Below, one piece after another: positions 7,593 through 15,868 of a stretch of 32,970 nt of DNA. The translations under genes and the position numbers were made by a program. Numbering within the stretch: the first letter of the stretch is position 1; each line of letters opens with the position of its first letter. The notes below the pieces were generated by a model, which was not told where the DNA came from, searched no databases, and saw nothing but the letters and a program-made list of their open reading frames with translations. The DNA is from JBEKHI01 sp050012355 (GTDB lineage: Bacteria; Actinomycetota; Actinomycetes; Streptosporangiales; Streptosporangiaceae). The stretch covers positions 1 to 32,970 of the forward strand of contig JBEKHI010000033.1 of assembly GCA_050012355.1 (NCBI GenBank), read 5' to 3'.

Positions 7593-8615
7593 CTAGCTGG
7601 TCTCGTATCCGTCGTAGGCGGCGAACACGTTACGGAGCTCGTCGTGTCCCGTACCGTTTGCGAGCAGGACATGCAGCAGCAGCCGGGCCTTGAGCGGATC
7701 GAGGAAACCAGCGCTGATCAGCCCCCGGCTCAGCAGGTCCTGTTCGGACCCGGGGAAACCGTAGGTGTCCGACAGCACTGATCCCGCACCGGTGCGGGAG
7801 GCAAGGATCACCGGAATCTGCTCCGCGAGGTCAGCCAGGTCAGGCACGGTGGCAGCGGGCACGTGCCCGGCACCGAACGCGGCGACCACCAGGCCGTCGA
7901 ACCGTCCGGCACATGCCCTGATCATTTCCCCGTCATCGCCAAGAGTGAGCGTCACAAGGCCGACGCGTACCGGGCCGGGCAACCCAGCATGCGGCAGCTT
8001 CGGGAACGGGGCAGGCCGGGTCAGTAGTCTTACCCGGCCTTCGACGATCTGGCCGATCGGCCCGGTTGAGGGCGAGGTGAAGGCGGTAACGCTGCTGGCA
8101 TGTGTTTTGCGGACCCAGCGGGCGGCGTGGATCTCCTCGGCGAACACGACTACGCAGCCCAGGCCGCGGAGCAGCGGACTCGCGGCTGCCTGCACCGCGG
8201 CGAGGATGTTGGCGGGGCCGTCCGCGCCAGCCAGGGCGGCGTTACGCATCGCCCCGGTGACCACGAGCGGTATGTCAGTTCCGCACAGCAGGTCCAGCAG
8301 GAACGCGGTCTCCTCGATCGTGTCGGTGCCTTGCGTCACCACCGCTCCGCAAACCCCGTCAGGGACCCGGTCCGTAATCAGCGAGGCGAGTTCGCTGATG
8401 TCCTGGAGGGTCAGTGACGCGCCCGGCACCTGGCGTAGGTCGTGGACCTCTGTGTCTATCCCTGAAGCGGCCAGTCCAGGGACGGCGGCCAGAAGCTGCT
8501 GTCCGCTCAGTGCTGGAATCGCGCCACCGTGATTGCCGGGATCGCGAGCCATCGCGATGGTGCCGCCCAAAGAGAACACCGCGACTGATGGGCGGAGCGA
8601 ATGCGCGCTGGGCAC
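7593..8615 (-). CDS. L-asparaginase family amidohydrolase
   Basis: The 340-residue product is the size of bacterial asparaginases, which hydrolyse L-asparagine to aspartate and ammonia; some members act on other amides. The N-terminal motif SLGGTIAM carries catalytic Thr19, TQGTDTIEE carries the second triad with Thr97 and Asp98, and a Lys170 in RWVRKTHASS fits the catalytic lysine. VTGAMRN and the C-terminal small domain (VILASRTGAGSV) are also present. No signal peptide is evident, so the enzyme is probably cytoplasmic. The frameshifted PPC gene follows on the same strand after 28 bases, suggesting an operon. The substrate specificity is not certain. Confidence 0.93.
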   Translation of the reverse strand: MPSAHSLRPSVAVFSLGGTIAMARDPGNHGGAIPALSGQQLLAAVPGLAASGIDTEVHDLRQVPGASLTLQDISELASLITDRVPDGVCGAVVTQGTDTIEETAFLLDLLCGTDIPLVVTGAMRNAALAGADGPANILAAVQAAASPLLRGLGCVVVFAEEIHAARWVRKTHASSVTAFTSPSTGPIGQIVEGRVRLLTRPAPFPKLPHAGLPGPVRVGLVTLTLGDDGEMIRACAGRFDGLVVAAFGAGHVPAATVPDLADLAEQIPVILASRTGAGSVLSDTYGFPGSEQDLLSRGLISAGFLDPLKARLLLHVLLANGTGHDELRNVFAAYDGYETS

Positions 8616-8659
8616 TGAGTCTTCCCTCCAGGAAGCACGGATTGTTGCAGTCAGTCAGC

Positions 8660-9127
8660 CTAACGTGCCGCAGGAAGCCGCTTCACGGGACGCGTTTCCA
8701 GCGAAGCACAGCGCGGCATCAACCCCATCGATGGAAGGAGCCGACTCCCGGGCCGGACAAGCCGACCGCATCCGACCCGGCCAAGCTGAAGACAGCGGTC
8801 ACCCAGCCACGGCCAGTCCAGCCCGAGATAACCGGCCAGGGCCTTTAGCCTGTGACCAGGGCTGAGCGCATCGGTGACCGAGTGCGCGCCGACGTGTCCG
8901 CTAACCTCGCGGAGCAACGCAGGTCGCAAAGACGTGCCGGCTCGCCAGATACCGTCAGCGTGGATCCAGGTCGCGATGATGGCGCGGTTGCCGGGCAGCA
9001 GCACGAAACCGCCCGCTTCCGCATATTCGGGCTCAGCGCAGATCAGAACGCGGATGCCGATGGACTCCATCAGGGCGACTGCCAGGAAAAAGAGAATCCG
9101 CTCCCATGGTGGTGAGGCTAGTGCCAC
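8660..9127 (-). CDS. Uncharacterised protein, possibly truncated or decayed
   Basis: I do not recognise the family. The frame has protein-like composition between about 9127 and 8790: RILFFLAVALMESIGIRVLI, AGGFVLLPGNRAIIATW, HADGIWRAG and LKALAGYLGLDWPWLGDRC. These look like a compact alpha/beta regulatory or accessory domain. The C-terminal 30 residues are Arg/Leu/Pro-rich and look less native. A GTG at 9127 is taken as the start because the helix RILFFLAVALMES continues into the clearly coding part; the ATG at 9070 is the alternative. No good ribosome binding site supports either, so a fragment of a longer lost gene is possible. Confidence 0.4.
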   Translation of the reverse strand: MALASPPWERILFFLAVALMESIGIRVLICAEPEYAEAGGFVLLPGNRAIIATWIHADGIWRAGTSLRPALLREVSGHVGAHSVTDALSPGHRLKALAGYLGLDWPWLGDRCLQLGRVGCGRLVRPGSRLLPSMGLMPRCASLETRPVKRLPAAR

Positions 9128-9361
9128 GGTCCCGGGAAGGCAGAACCCCCGGGCTAGCCAACTATGAATCACAGTCACAGATTTTCTTAGTGATCTGGTC
9201 GGCGTGCTGGTTGAGTCGTGCCCGCAGGGCAGCATAGTGGTTGAGCGGGTCAGGATGCGCGAGCTGGAACTACCTTGGCCTGATCGCGATAGCTGCAACC
9301 GGCTCACGATGCGTGCTGAACCCGGATGCGCCGTCCTTCGCGAAGCGTAGAGTTGCCCGCC

Positions 9362-10066
9362 GTGGCAGACTTCATCTCCCTCCCGTTCTACGACCTGTTC
9401 GCCGAGGACGGGCATGTGCCCAAGATCCGCGAGAGCCTGCCCCCGCTCCTGGCCGGGGTGCGGCGCAGCATCCTGGAAATCGGTGCTGGAACGGGCCTGA
9501 TCACCACATCACTGGCCGAGTGGACGCCCGCCGAGATCTTCGCGCTGGAACCCTCGGCCGGAATGCGCGCAATACTGCTGTCCCGGCTGAGCTCGCGACC
9601 GGAGCTGCTTAACCGGGTGACCGTGCTGCCCTGCGACGCGATGAGCGTGACACTCGGCGAGCCAGTCGAAGCCGTCGTGATGATCAACGTGATGTATGCC
9701 CTGGAGCCGGACTACCGCAAGCGGCTCTGGCCGGTGCTGGCGGCGTCGCTGGAAACTGCCGGCCTGCTGGTCTTCACCTGGCGCGATGGCGGCCCGCCAG
9801 CACCTCGCCCGCTGAAGGAACTCATCTCGCGCCAGGTGGGCCGGCACACCTACACGGCCTTGTCGGAGATCCTCAGCACCGGCGGAGAGGCATACCGTGC
9901 TCGTTACCTGCACCGGATCACCGAAGGCGGCAAGGTCATCAGCGAAGAAGAGATCACCGGCTACGCCTACCGCCCGCCATGGAACGTGCTCGAGCGTGAA
10001 CTGGTGACCGCGGGCTTCACCCAGACCGAAAGCGCCGAAGGGCTCCTCGCCTGGCGGCTCGCCTGA
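9362..10066 (+). CDS. Class I SAM-dependent methyltransferase
   Basis: The product (234 residues from the GTG at 9362; an ATG at 9326 would add 12) contains a Rossmann-type AdoMet site. Motif I is SILEIGAGTGL (residues 36-46), followed by the acidic end of strand 2 in IFALEPSAGM, the motif VLPCDAM and AVVMINVMYAL for strand 4. These define a class I methyltransferase that transfers a methyl group from S-adenosylmethionine to an unknown acceptor. The C-terminal part (YAYRPPWNVLERELVTAGFTQTE) is the usual final strand-helix unit. It stands alone with no co-directional neighbour, so the context gives no clue to substrate. Confidence 0.85.
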   Translation: MADFISLPFYDLFAEDGHVPKIRESLPPLLAGVRRSILEIGAGTGLITTSLAEWTPAEIFALEPSAGMRAILLSRLSSRPELLNRVTVLPCDAMSVTLGEPVEAVVMINVMYALEPDYRKRLWPVLAASLETAGLLVFTWRDGGPPAPRPLKELISRQVGRHTYTALSEILSTGGEAYRARYLHRITEGGKVISEEEITGYAYRPPWNVLERELVTAGFTQTESAEGLLAWRLA

Positions 10067-10663
10067 GACCCGCCTCCAGGCCAAGGCGCAGCACACCCCT
10101 GCCGAACCGCCGCCCGGTGCCGGGCGCATCAGTCTCGCGACCGAGACAACGGCTACGTTCCGGCCCGCGAGCAACACCGCGCGGGGCAAGCGCCCCCGCA
10201 CAGTCATCGCTGCGGGCGAGCCCGCTCCGCAGGGCTATGGCGAGCCGAGTTTCGGCGTAATCGTCGAGGCGGGTTAGGACGGGGCACGGGGCGGACACGA
10301 CGAGGCCGGGCCGGAAGGTGCCCTTCAGCTCCGCGCGGAATCAACCATGAGCGACCCGCTCCAAGAGCAGACGTCCAAGCCCCGTTGCATTACGCCGAAC
10401 CGGTGACAACAAGGCTGGGAAAGCTAACCGGTGCCAACGAACTCTAGGGACTGACGCCACCTATCCCTAGGAATCGGCCGCGGACATCAAGGACACGGCC
10501 CCAACCTGGTGCCAGCTACCGCTGGGGGGGCACGTGCGATGATCCCGGCGCGTGAACCGGATGCCGACAGTGCCCCGGTTTCTGCCGTGGCTGGCGGCGA
10601 ATTCCTGGCCCAGCATCACCTAGCGGAAGGCCTGGGAACACCAGGTGTCCTCCTGGACTCTGT
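10067..10663. other. Long gap without a recognisable gene
   Basis: About 600 bases lie between the end of the methyltransferase gene and the stop of the converging coxE gene. Open frames here are short and Arg/Ala/Pro-rich and look like noise. A run of seven Gs occurs at 10524-10530. I see no RNA gene, clear hairpin terminator or repeat; the stretch may be decayed DNA at the edge of the cox block. Confidence 0.5.
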
Positions 10664-11881
10664 TCAGCTGAGCGCGGCGAGCAGATCGTCTAGGGCATCC
10701 AGGTTGTGGGCGCTGACTACGGCATCGCAGTACGGCCAGGCCGCAGCCATGCCGCCGACCTCGGGCCGGTAGCGCGGTGACTGGGTGCGCGGGTTGGCCC
10801 ACACGATCCGGTAGGCCACCCGGGCCAGCCGGGCCATCTGCCGTCCGAGCAGCTCGGGGTGGCCGGTGTCCCAGCCATCGGAGATGATCAGCACTACCGC
10901 GCCGCGGGCCATGCCGCGGATGCCGTAACGGTCGTTGAACTCCTTGAGCGCGGCTCCGATCCGGGTCCCGCCGGACCAGTCCGGGGCGGCTTCACCCGCC
11001 TTGGCCAGCACGGTATCCGGGTTGACCGCAGCCAGCGCCGGGGTCAGCCGGGTCAGCCGGGTGGCAAAGCTGAATACCTCGGGCTGGTTCTGGCCACTGC
11101 GCACCTTACCTCCGTTGAGCGCGTAAAGCAGCAGGAGCAAGGCCCGGGCGTAGGGCTCCATGGAGCCCGAGATGTCACACAGCACGACCAGGCGGCGCGG
11201 CCGGATCATCCGGGCCCGGTAGGACAGCCGGATTACCTCGCCGCCATAACGCTGGGCCTGCCGCATGGTCCGGCGCAGGTCAGGCCGCTTCCCTCCCAGC
11301 AAGCCCCGGAACCGGCGGGTGCGGCGGGGCGGGATGGCCAGGGTCATCTCGCGCATGAGCGTGATGAGCTGGCGCAGTTCAGCCGGGGATAGCTCGGTGA
11401 AGTCGCGGCCGCGGAGCTGTTCGGCGGCCGATGCCGCCTGGCGCAGGGCCGGGGCCTCGGGCAGGTCTTCACCGTCCTCATCGGACAGCCCGGCCTCCGC
11501 CATCTGCGGGCCCGACGTCAGGCTGTCCGGATTCCGGCCGGACGAGCCGTCCGCCGACAGGCCGCGGCCGGGATCGGGACGCGGAGAAAACGGCTGGACC
11601 GGCGGCAGTTGGTTGCCGTAGGGCGACGGGTCACCGAACACAGCGGCGAAGACCCGGTCGAAGACCGGCATCTGGGCTGGGTCGGACACCATGGTAGCCA
11701 GGGCGCAGGCCCTCAGCCCGGCCAGGGAGGTGGCGTTCATGACGGTCAAGGCCCGAGCCAGTCGTTCGCAGCGTTCCGGGCCCACCGGCAGGCCCGCGCG
11801 GTGCAGGGCGACCCCGAACGCGGCCGCCGTGGCGGCCACGTCTGGCGGGACCGCGGGCGCGGAGACGGACCGCTCAATCAC
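10664..11881 (-). CDS. coxE: CoxE-like VWA-domain protein (first copy)
   Basis: The 405-residue product belongs to the CoxE family. In Oligotropha, CoxD and CoxE act after assembly to install the Cu and sulfur of the Mo-Cu centre of CODH. The C-terminal von Willebrand A domain has a complete metal-ion-dependent adhesion site: DISGS (residues 236-240), WSGGTRIG (Thr306) and ISDGWDTG (Asp335). The N-terminal helical half and an acidic, Pro/Gly-rich linker (about 85-150) are typical. The gene lies 27 bases downstream of coxD on the same strand, so the pair is co-expressed. No coxL lies in this block; a second coxDE pair is found at 19064-21080. Confidence 0.9.
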   Translation of the reverse strand: MIERSVSAPAVPPDVAATAAAFGVALHRAGLPVGPERCERLARALTVMNATSLAGLRACALATMVSDPAQMPVFDRVFAAVFGDPSPYGNQLPPVQPFSPRPDPGRGLSADGSSGRNPDSLTSGPQMAEAGLSDEDGEDLPEAPALRQAASAAEQLRGRDFTELSPAELRQLITLMREMTLAIPPRRTRRFRGLLGGKRPDLRRTMRQAQRYGGEVIRLSYRARMIRPRRLVVLCDISGSMEPYARALLLLLYALNGGKVRSGQNQPEVFSFATRLTRLTPALAAVNPDTVLAKAGEAAPDWSGGTRIGAALKEFNDRYGIRGMARGAVVLIISDGWDTGHPELLGRQMARLARVAYRIVWANPRTQSPRYRPEVGGMAAAWPYCDAVVSAHNLDALDDLLAALS

Positions 11882-11908
11882 GGGACGGCCGGGCCGACCG
11901 CAGGAGGC

Positions 11909-12805
11909 TCAGTCAATGGTGCCAACCACCGGGGCGAGCCCAGTCTTGCGCACCGTTTCTTCGTCCTCCTGGTACTTGAGTACCGTGCTCAGCGTCTGGT
12001 CAGCCACTGACACGGCCAGCTCCTGCTGGCCGAACACGCTGACCGCGAAGGTCCAGGCGATAGCCTCGGCGACGCCCGGCGGCTTGGTCAGGTCCAGGGC
12101 CCGCAGCCGGTCGACCGCGGCCGCGACCTGCCCGGCCAGCCGCTCCCCCGCGGCCGGGACCCGGCGGCGGATGATCTCGGTGACCTGGGCCGTGTCCGGG
12201 TAGGCGATCCAGTGATATAGGCACCGCCGCTTGAGCGCGTCATGCAGGTCCCTGGTCCGGTTGGAGGTGAGCACGGTGACCGGCGGCAGCACCGCCCGCT
12301 GGGTACCTAGCTCCGGGATGGTGACTGTCGACTCGGCCAGCAGCTCGAACAGGAATGCCTCGAACTCGTCGTCGGCCCGGTCGACCTCGTCGATGAGCAG
12401 CACTGCGGGCCGCGGGCCGGGATGCAGCAGCGCGGTCAGCAGCGGCCGGGACAGCAGGTAGTCCGCGGAAAACAGATCCTTGTCCCGGATGTGCTCGCCC
12501 GCCGCTTCGGCCAGCCGGATGGCCAGCAGCTGACGTGGGTAGTTCCACTCGTACAGCGCCTCGGAGGCGGCGATGCCCTCGTAACACTGGAGTCGGACCA
12601 GCGGGGTGTCCAGCGCGCTGGCCAGCGCCTTAGCCGCCTCGGTCTTGCCCACGCCCGGCTCGCCCTCGAGCAGGATAGGCTGCCTCATCCTGACCGCCAG
12701 GAACAGCGCCGAGGACAGCTGGCCTCCGGCCAGGTAGCCGACGCCGCCCAGCGCGTCCGTCAGCGTCCCGACCTGAGGAAACCGGGCATCCAGGTCATGG
12801 GTCAC
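11909..12805 (-). CDS. coxD: CoxD-like MoxR AAA+ ATPase (first copy)
   Basis: The 298-residue product is a MoxR-family AAA+ ATPase of the CoxD type. CoxD is a membrane-associated chaperone needed for activation of CODH. Walker A is GEPGVGKT (48-55), Walker B LLIDEVD (136-142), sensor 1 is TVLTSNRTRDLHDALKRRCL and the family stretch RLQCYEGIAASEALYEWNY follows helix 1. It works with the VWA partner encoded directly downstream. It is closely similar to the CoxD at 19064 (shared LQCYEGI, EALYEW or QALYEW, and LIDEVDRADDEFEAFL), so the two are paralogues or came from related operons. Confidence 0.93.
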   Translation of the reverse strand: MTHDLDARFPQVGTLTDALGGVGYLAGGQLSSALFLAVRMRQPILLEGEPGVGKTEAAKALASALDTPLVRLQCYEGIAASEALYEWNYPRQLLAIRLAEAAGEHIRDKDLFSADYLLSRPLLTALLHPGPRPAVLLIDEVDRADDEFEAFLFELLAESTVTIPELGTQRAVLPPVTVLTSNRTRDLHDALKRRCLYHWIAYPDTAQVTEIIRRRVPAAGERLAGQVAAAVDRLRALDLTKPPGVAEAIAWTFAVSVFGQQELAVSVADQTLSTVLKYQEDEETVRKTGLAPVVGTID

Positions 12806-12904
12806 AAGACCTGAGTTTATCGTCAGCCGGCGGCCACGTCCGTGCGGAGACGGCGGCGGCGGAATGCGGTCAGCCGTCGTCTTGGCTCCGCAGCCAAGCC
12901 GCCC

Positions 12905-13627
12905 TTACTTACGCCGCCGACGGCGCCAGATCAGGACAGTGGCCAGCACGGCCACCAGCGCTCCGGCTGGGGCCGCGACCCGCTTGAGCACCGGCAGGCC
13001 AGCCACGCTGAGCAAGTTCAGCGAGTCTTCGTCCGGGGCTGATACTGCGGCGGCCGAAGGGCTGGCCGACGCAGCGGTCGCCGGGGCAGTGGGGGTGCTC
13101 GCCGGGGCATCGGTCGCCGTGCCGTTGTGGGCGCTGGCCTGCGCGGCGGGCTCGGGTACCGTCGGATCGGCGTCGGAACCATTCCCCGTAGCCAGCATGT
13201 CGGCCAGGTTGGTGGCGAAGATGCCGATCAGCTTAGCGCTGACGTCGGCCATCACACCCCGGCCGAACTGGGCTGGGCGTCCGGTCACGTTCAGCGAGGT
13301 GTGCACGGTCACCTCGGTCTGATCGCCGTGGCTGTGCAGTTCGGAGCGGACTGTGGCCGCAGCGGTGCCGGCCCCTCTGGTCTCCTTGCCGGCCGCCTTC
13401 AAGATGACGACTCCGGCATCCCGGTCGCGCTCGGTGAACTGCGCGGTGCCAGCGTAGGTCATCGAAATCGGGCCAACCTTGACCTTGATCCGGCCCTTGA
13501 TCTCGTCGCCATCTACGGAGTCGAGGGTGGCGCCCGGCATACAGGGCGCCACCCGCTCGACGTCCAGCAGCACGTCCCACGCCTGGTCCGCCGGGACCGG
13601 GACGGTAAACGAGTGCTCCAATTCCAT
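12905..13627 (-). CDS. coxG: CoxG-like SRPBCC protein with C-terminal membrane anchor
   Basis: Residues 1-145 form a CoxG-type START/SRPBCC fold: FTVPVPADQAWDVLLDVERVAPCMPGA, GRIKVKVGPISMTYAG and GRGVMADVSAKLIG. CoxG helps attach CODH to the membrane, and work on mycobacteria indicates that the domain binds menaquinone. Residues 150-205 are an Ala/Pro/Ser/Thr linker. Residues 217-234 form one hydrophobic segment followed by the very basic end WRRRRRK, a tail anchor with the domain in the cytoplasm. The start lies four bases after the stop of the hybrid PadR-CoxM gene, as expected of coxM-coxG order. The CoxG at 23336 lacks this clear tail anchor. Confidence 0.9.
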   Translation of the reverse strand: MELEHSFTVPVPADQAWDVLLDVERVAPCMPGATLDSVDGDEIKGRIKVKVGPISMTYAGTAQFTERDRDAGVVILKAAGKETRGAGTAAATVRSELHSHGDQTEVTVHTSLNVTGRPAQFGRGVMADVSAKLIGIFATNLADMLATGNGSDADPTVPEPAAQASAHNGTATDAPASTPTAPATAASASPSAAAVSAPDEDSLNLLSVAGLPVLKRVAAPAGALVAVLATVLIWRRRRRK

Positions 13628-13630
13628 GCG

Positions 13631-14518
13631 TTAGACCCTAGCCGCCGCAACCAGCGCGCGGCCAGTCAGCACCCGGGCCAAGTGCCGCCGGTAGTCCGGC
13701 GCCCCGTGCAGGTCGCCGGGCGGCTCGATGCCTTCGTCGGCGCGCGCGGCGGCCTCGGTCAGCGCGACCCGGCTGGCCGCCGCCTCGCTGGCGGCCTGCT
13801 CGGCGGCGGTCGCCCGGACCGGGACCGGGCTCATGTTGGTCAGCCCGATCCTGACTTCGGCGACCGTACCGTTGTCCCGCCGGGCCAGCGCGGCCACCCC
13901 GACGGTGGCCCACGACTGTGCGGTGCGGTGGAACTTCTCGTACTGGTAGCCCCAGCCCGGCCCGAGCTTCGGGATCCGGATAACGGTCAGCAGCAGGCCG
14001 TCCAGGAAACGGACGGCGGCCGACGCGGTTTCATACCGCCACAGCAGCAAGGTGCGGTCGAACCCGGTGGCGGTGGCCAACCGGTCCCGCAGCGCATCAG
14101 CTAGAGGCGTCAGCAGAGCATGCTGGGCGACCAGCAGCTCGTGCGGGTCGGCACCGGAGCGGTCGAGCAGGGCCAGCTTGATCAGCAGCTCAGACCGGAT
14201 GTCGCGAGTGTGCTGGACCGGCAGGTGCTGCCATGACACGGCAGCCGCCTGGCCCGCTTCGGTAGCCTCAATCAGAAACCTGACCGGGCCCTGATGCGTG
14301 GTCTCCTCCCCCGCGAAGCGGGCCAAGCCGAAGTCCGAAAGCCGGTCCAGGGAACGGTAGACCATCGACTTCGGCACGCGCCAGATCCGGCCTAGCTCGC
14401 CGTCCGCGCCAAGCAGACGACTCACCGCGTTGCCATGCGTGGGCCCCTCGCAGACCAGACTCAGGACAATCCATTCAGACCTGGTCAACGCTGACTCTTC
14501 GGCCGAGTGCATCGTCAC
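13631..14518 (-). CDS. PadR regulator fused to the C-terminal domain of CoxM
   Basis: Residues 1 to about 175 form a PadR-type regulator: a winged helix (TRSEWIVLSLVCEGPTHGNA, RVPKSMVYRSLDRLSDFGL) and a helical effector part ending in ASAAVRFLDGLL. From about residue 178 the sequence turns into the last domain of a CODH flavoprotein subunit: TVIRIPKLGPGWGYQYEKF, SWATVGVAA, EVRIGLTNM and PDYRRHLARVLTGRALV. The equivalent region of the CoxM at 27845 has VGDFATVGVAV and EYKRNLVRVFV. The FAD-binding two-thirds of CoxM is absent. The frame is seamless, so the hybrid probably arose by a deletion that also removed coxS, coxL and most of coxM. An ATG at 14512 is an alternative start. Whether the tail is functional is unknown. 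Confidence 0.87.
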   Translation of the reverse strand: MTMHSAEESALTRSEWIVLSLVCEGPTHGNAVSRLLGADGELGRIWRVPKSMVYRSLDRLSDFGLARFAGEETTHQGPVRFLIEATEAGQAAAVSWQHLPVQHTRDIRSELLIKLALLDRSGADPHELLVAQHALLTPLADALRDRLATATGFDRTLLLWRYETASAAVRFLDGLLLTVIRIPKLGPGWGYQYEKFHRTAQSWATVGVAALARRDNGTVAEVRIGLTNMSPVPVRATAAEQAASEAAASRVALTEAAARADEGIEPPGDLHGAPDYRRHLARVLTGRALVAAARV

Positions 14519-14610
14519 AGAATAATTGGCTGACCCGGGCGCCGGGCTGGGGCTGGTGCCCTGTACCGCCTGAGGGGCTTGCGTTCGGCGTGCATAGTGT
14601 GAGAGAAGGA

Positions 14611-14627
14611 CGGGACCGATAGTCCCG
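14611..14627 (+). promoter_or_regulatory. Short leader hairpin next to the moaA ribosome binding site
   Basis: CGGGAC (14611-14616), a five-base loop and GTCCCG (14622-14627) form a six-pair perfect hairpin. It ends three bases before the strong Shine-Dalgarno GGAGGTGA (14631-14638). The position suggests an effect on moaA translation, or chance in GC-rich DNA. The leader is too small to match the known Moco riboswitch and I do not call one. Confidence 0.3.
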
Positions 14628-14641
14628 GCCGGAGGTGATAT

Positions 14642-15631
14642 GTGCTGACTGACTCGTTCGGGCGCGTGGCCACGGACCTGCGTGTCTCGCTGACCGACCG
14701 GTGCAACCTACGGTGCAACTACTGCATGCCGGCTGAGGGACTGGACTGGCTTCCCCGCGCCGAACTGCTCACCGACGTCGAGGTCATCCGGCTGACCCGG
14801 ATCGCGGTCACCCGCCTGGGCGTCACCGAGATCCGGCTCACCGGCGGCGAGCCACTACTGCGCCAGGGACTTCCCCGTCTGGTAGCGCGAATGGCTTCGC
14901 TACGGCCCCGGCCCGAGATCTCATTGACCACCAACGGCATCGGCCTGGCCCGGCTGGCGCAGCCGCTGCGGGCGGCCGGCCTGGACCGGCTGAACGTGTC
15001 CCTGGACACCCTGTCGCCAGAGGTGTTCAAGCAGCTGACTCGGCGCGACCGGCTAGCCGACGTGCTGGCCGGGCTGGCCGCCGCGGCCGCTGCCGGGCTG
15101 GCCCCGGTCAAGGTCAACACAGTGCTGATGCGCGGCGTGAACGACCGTGAGGCTCCGAGCCTGCTGGCCTTTTGCCTGGCACACGGCTACCAGCTCCGGT
15201 TCATCGAGCAGATGCCGCTGGACGCCCAGCACGGCTGGACGCGGTCCCAGATGGTGACTGCGGATGAGATCCTGGCCGCGCTGTCCCAGGACTACACCCT
15301 CACCCCCGGCGACCCGGCCGCCCGGGGTGCCGCGCCCGCCGAGACCTTCCAGGTCGACGGCGGCCCGGCCAGGGTGGGCGTGATCGCCTCGGTGACCCGG
15401 CCCTTCTGCGGTACCTGCGACCGAGTCCGGCTGACCGCCGATGGCCAGATCCGCAATTGCCTGTTCGCCCGGACGGAGTCCGACCTGCGCACGCCGCTGC
15501 GGACCGGGGCCGGCGACGAGGAAATCGCGGAGCAGTGGACCCGGGCGGTCGCGGTCAAGCTGCCCGGTCATGGCATAAACGACCCCGGATTCCTGCAGCC
15601 ATCCCGCCCGATGTCCGCCATCGGCGGCTAA
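14642..15631 (+). CDS. moaA: GTP 3',8-cyclase MoaA
   Basis: The 329-residue product starts at a GTG with GGAGGTGA upstream. It is a radical SAM enzyme that converts GTP to 3',8-cyclo-7,8-dihydro-GTP, the first step of molybdenum cofactor synthesis. The N-terminal [4Fe-4S] site is DRCNLRCNYCMP (Cys 21, 25, 28), followed by TEIRLTGGEPLLR and a SLTTNG strand. The second C-terminal cluster site is FCGTCDRVRL with NCLF about 15 residues later (Cys near 255, 258 and 272). The protein ends in the conserved GG needed for activity. It is divergent from the cut-down cox block; CODH needs the cytosine dinucleotide form of this cofactor. No other moa, moe or mocA-like gene is in view. Confidence 0.97.
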   Translation: MLTDSFGRVATDLRVSLTDRCNLRCNYCMPAEGLDWLPRAELLTDVEVIRLTRIAVTRLGVTEIRLTGGEPLLRQGLPRLVARMASLRPRPEISLTTNGIGLARLAQPLRAAGLDRLNVSLDTLSPEVFKQLTRRDRLADVLAGLAAAAAAGLAPVKVNTVLMRGVNDREAPSLLAFCLAHGYQLRFIEQMPLDAQHGWTRSQMVTADEILAALSQDYTLTPGDPAARGAAPAETFQVDGGPARVGVIASVTRPFCGTCDRVRLTADGQIRNCLFARTESDLRTPLRTGAGDEEIAEQWTRAVAVKLPGHGINDPGFLQPSRPMSAIGG

Positions 15632-15800
15632 AGGCGGCGACCTCAGTCCAGCCGGGCGCAGGCGCCGGACTACATTTTCTAGACCAGGCACCGGCGACGG
15701 CACAGAGGCCGCATGGCGCCACCGTGTCACCCGCTACGGGTGTACCTGCCGCCCAGTTCGCCCTGAAGGCAGCGGCCTGACCGCCTCCACGCTCCCCGAC

Positions 15801-15836
15801 GTGGGGACCACCGCGAACTAGGCCGGTGGTCCCCAC
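15801..15836. repeat. Perfect 13-bp inverted repeat (hairpin)
   Basis: GTGGGGACCACCG (15801-15813) is followed by a ten-base loop and its exact complement CGGTGGTCCCCAC (15824-15836). It lies 170 bases after moaA and 33 bases before the XRE gene. No T-run follows on either strand, so it is either a GC-type terminator for moaA or a regulator-binding site upstream of the XRE promoter. AT-containing CATATCCT just after it could be that promoter's -10 region. Confidence 0.55.
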
Positions 15837-15868
15837 GCTCATATCCTGGGTCCGGGAGGTGCGGAGCT

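Noticed and set aside
10524..10530. Run of seven Gs as a phase-variation tract
   Set aside because: It is not inside or directly before a recognisable gene.
14519..14641. Moco riboswitch in front of moaA
   Set aside because: The space is short and shared with a divergent gene; only a six-pair hairpin is seen and not the expected multi-helix structure.
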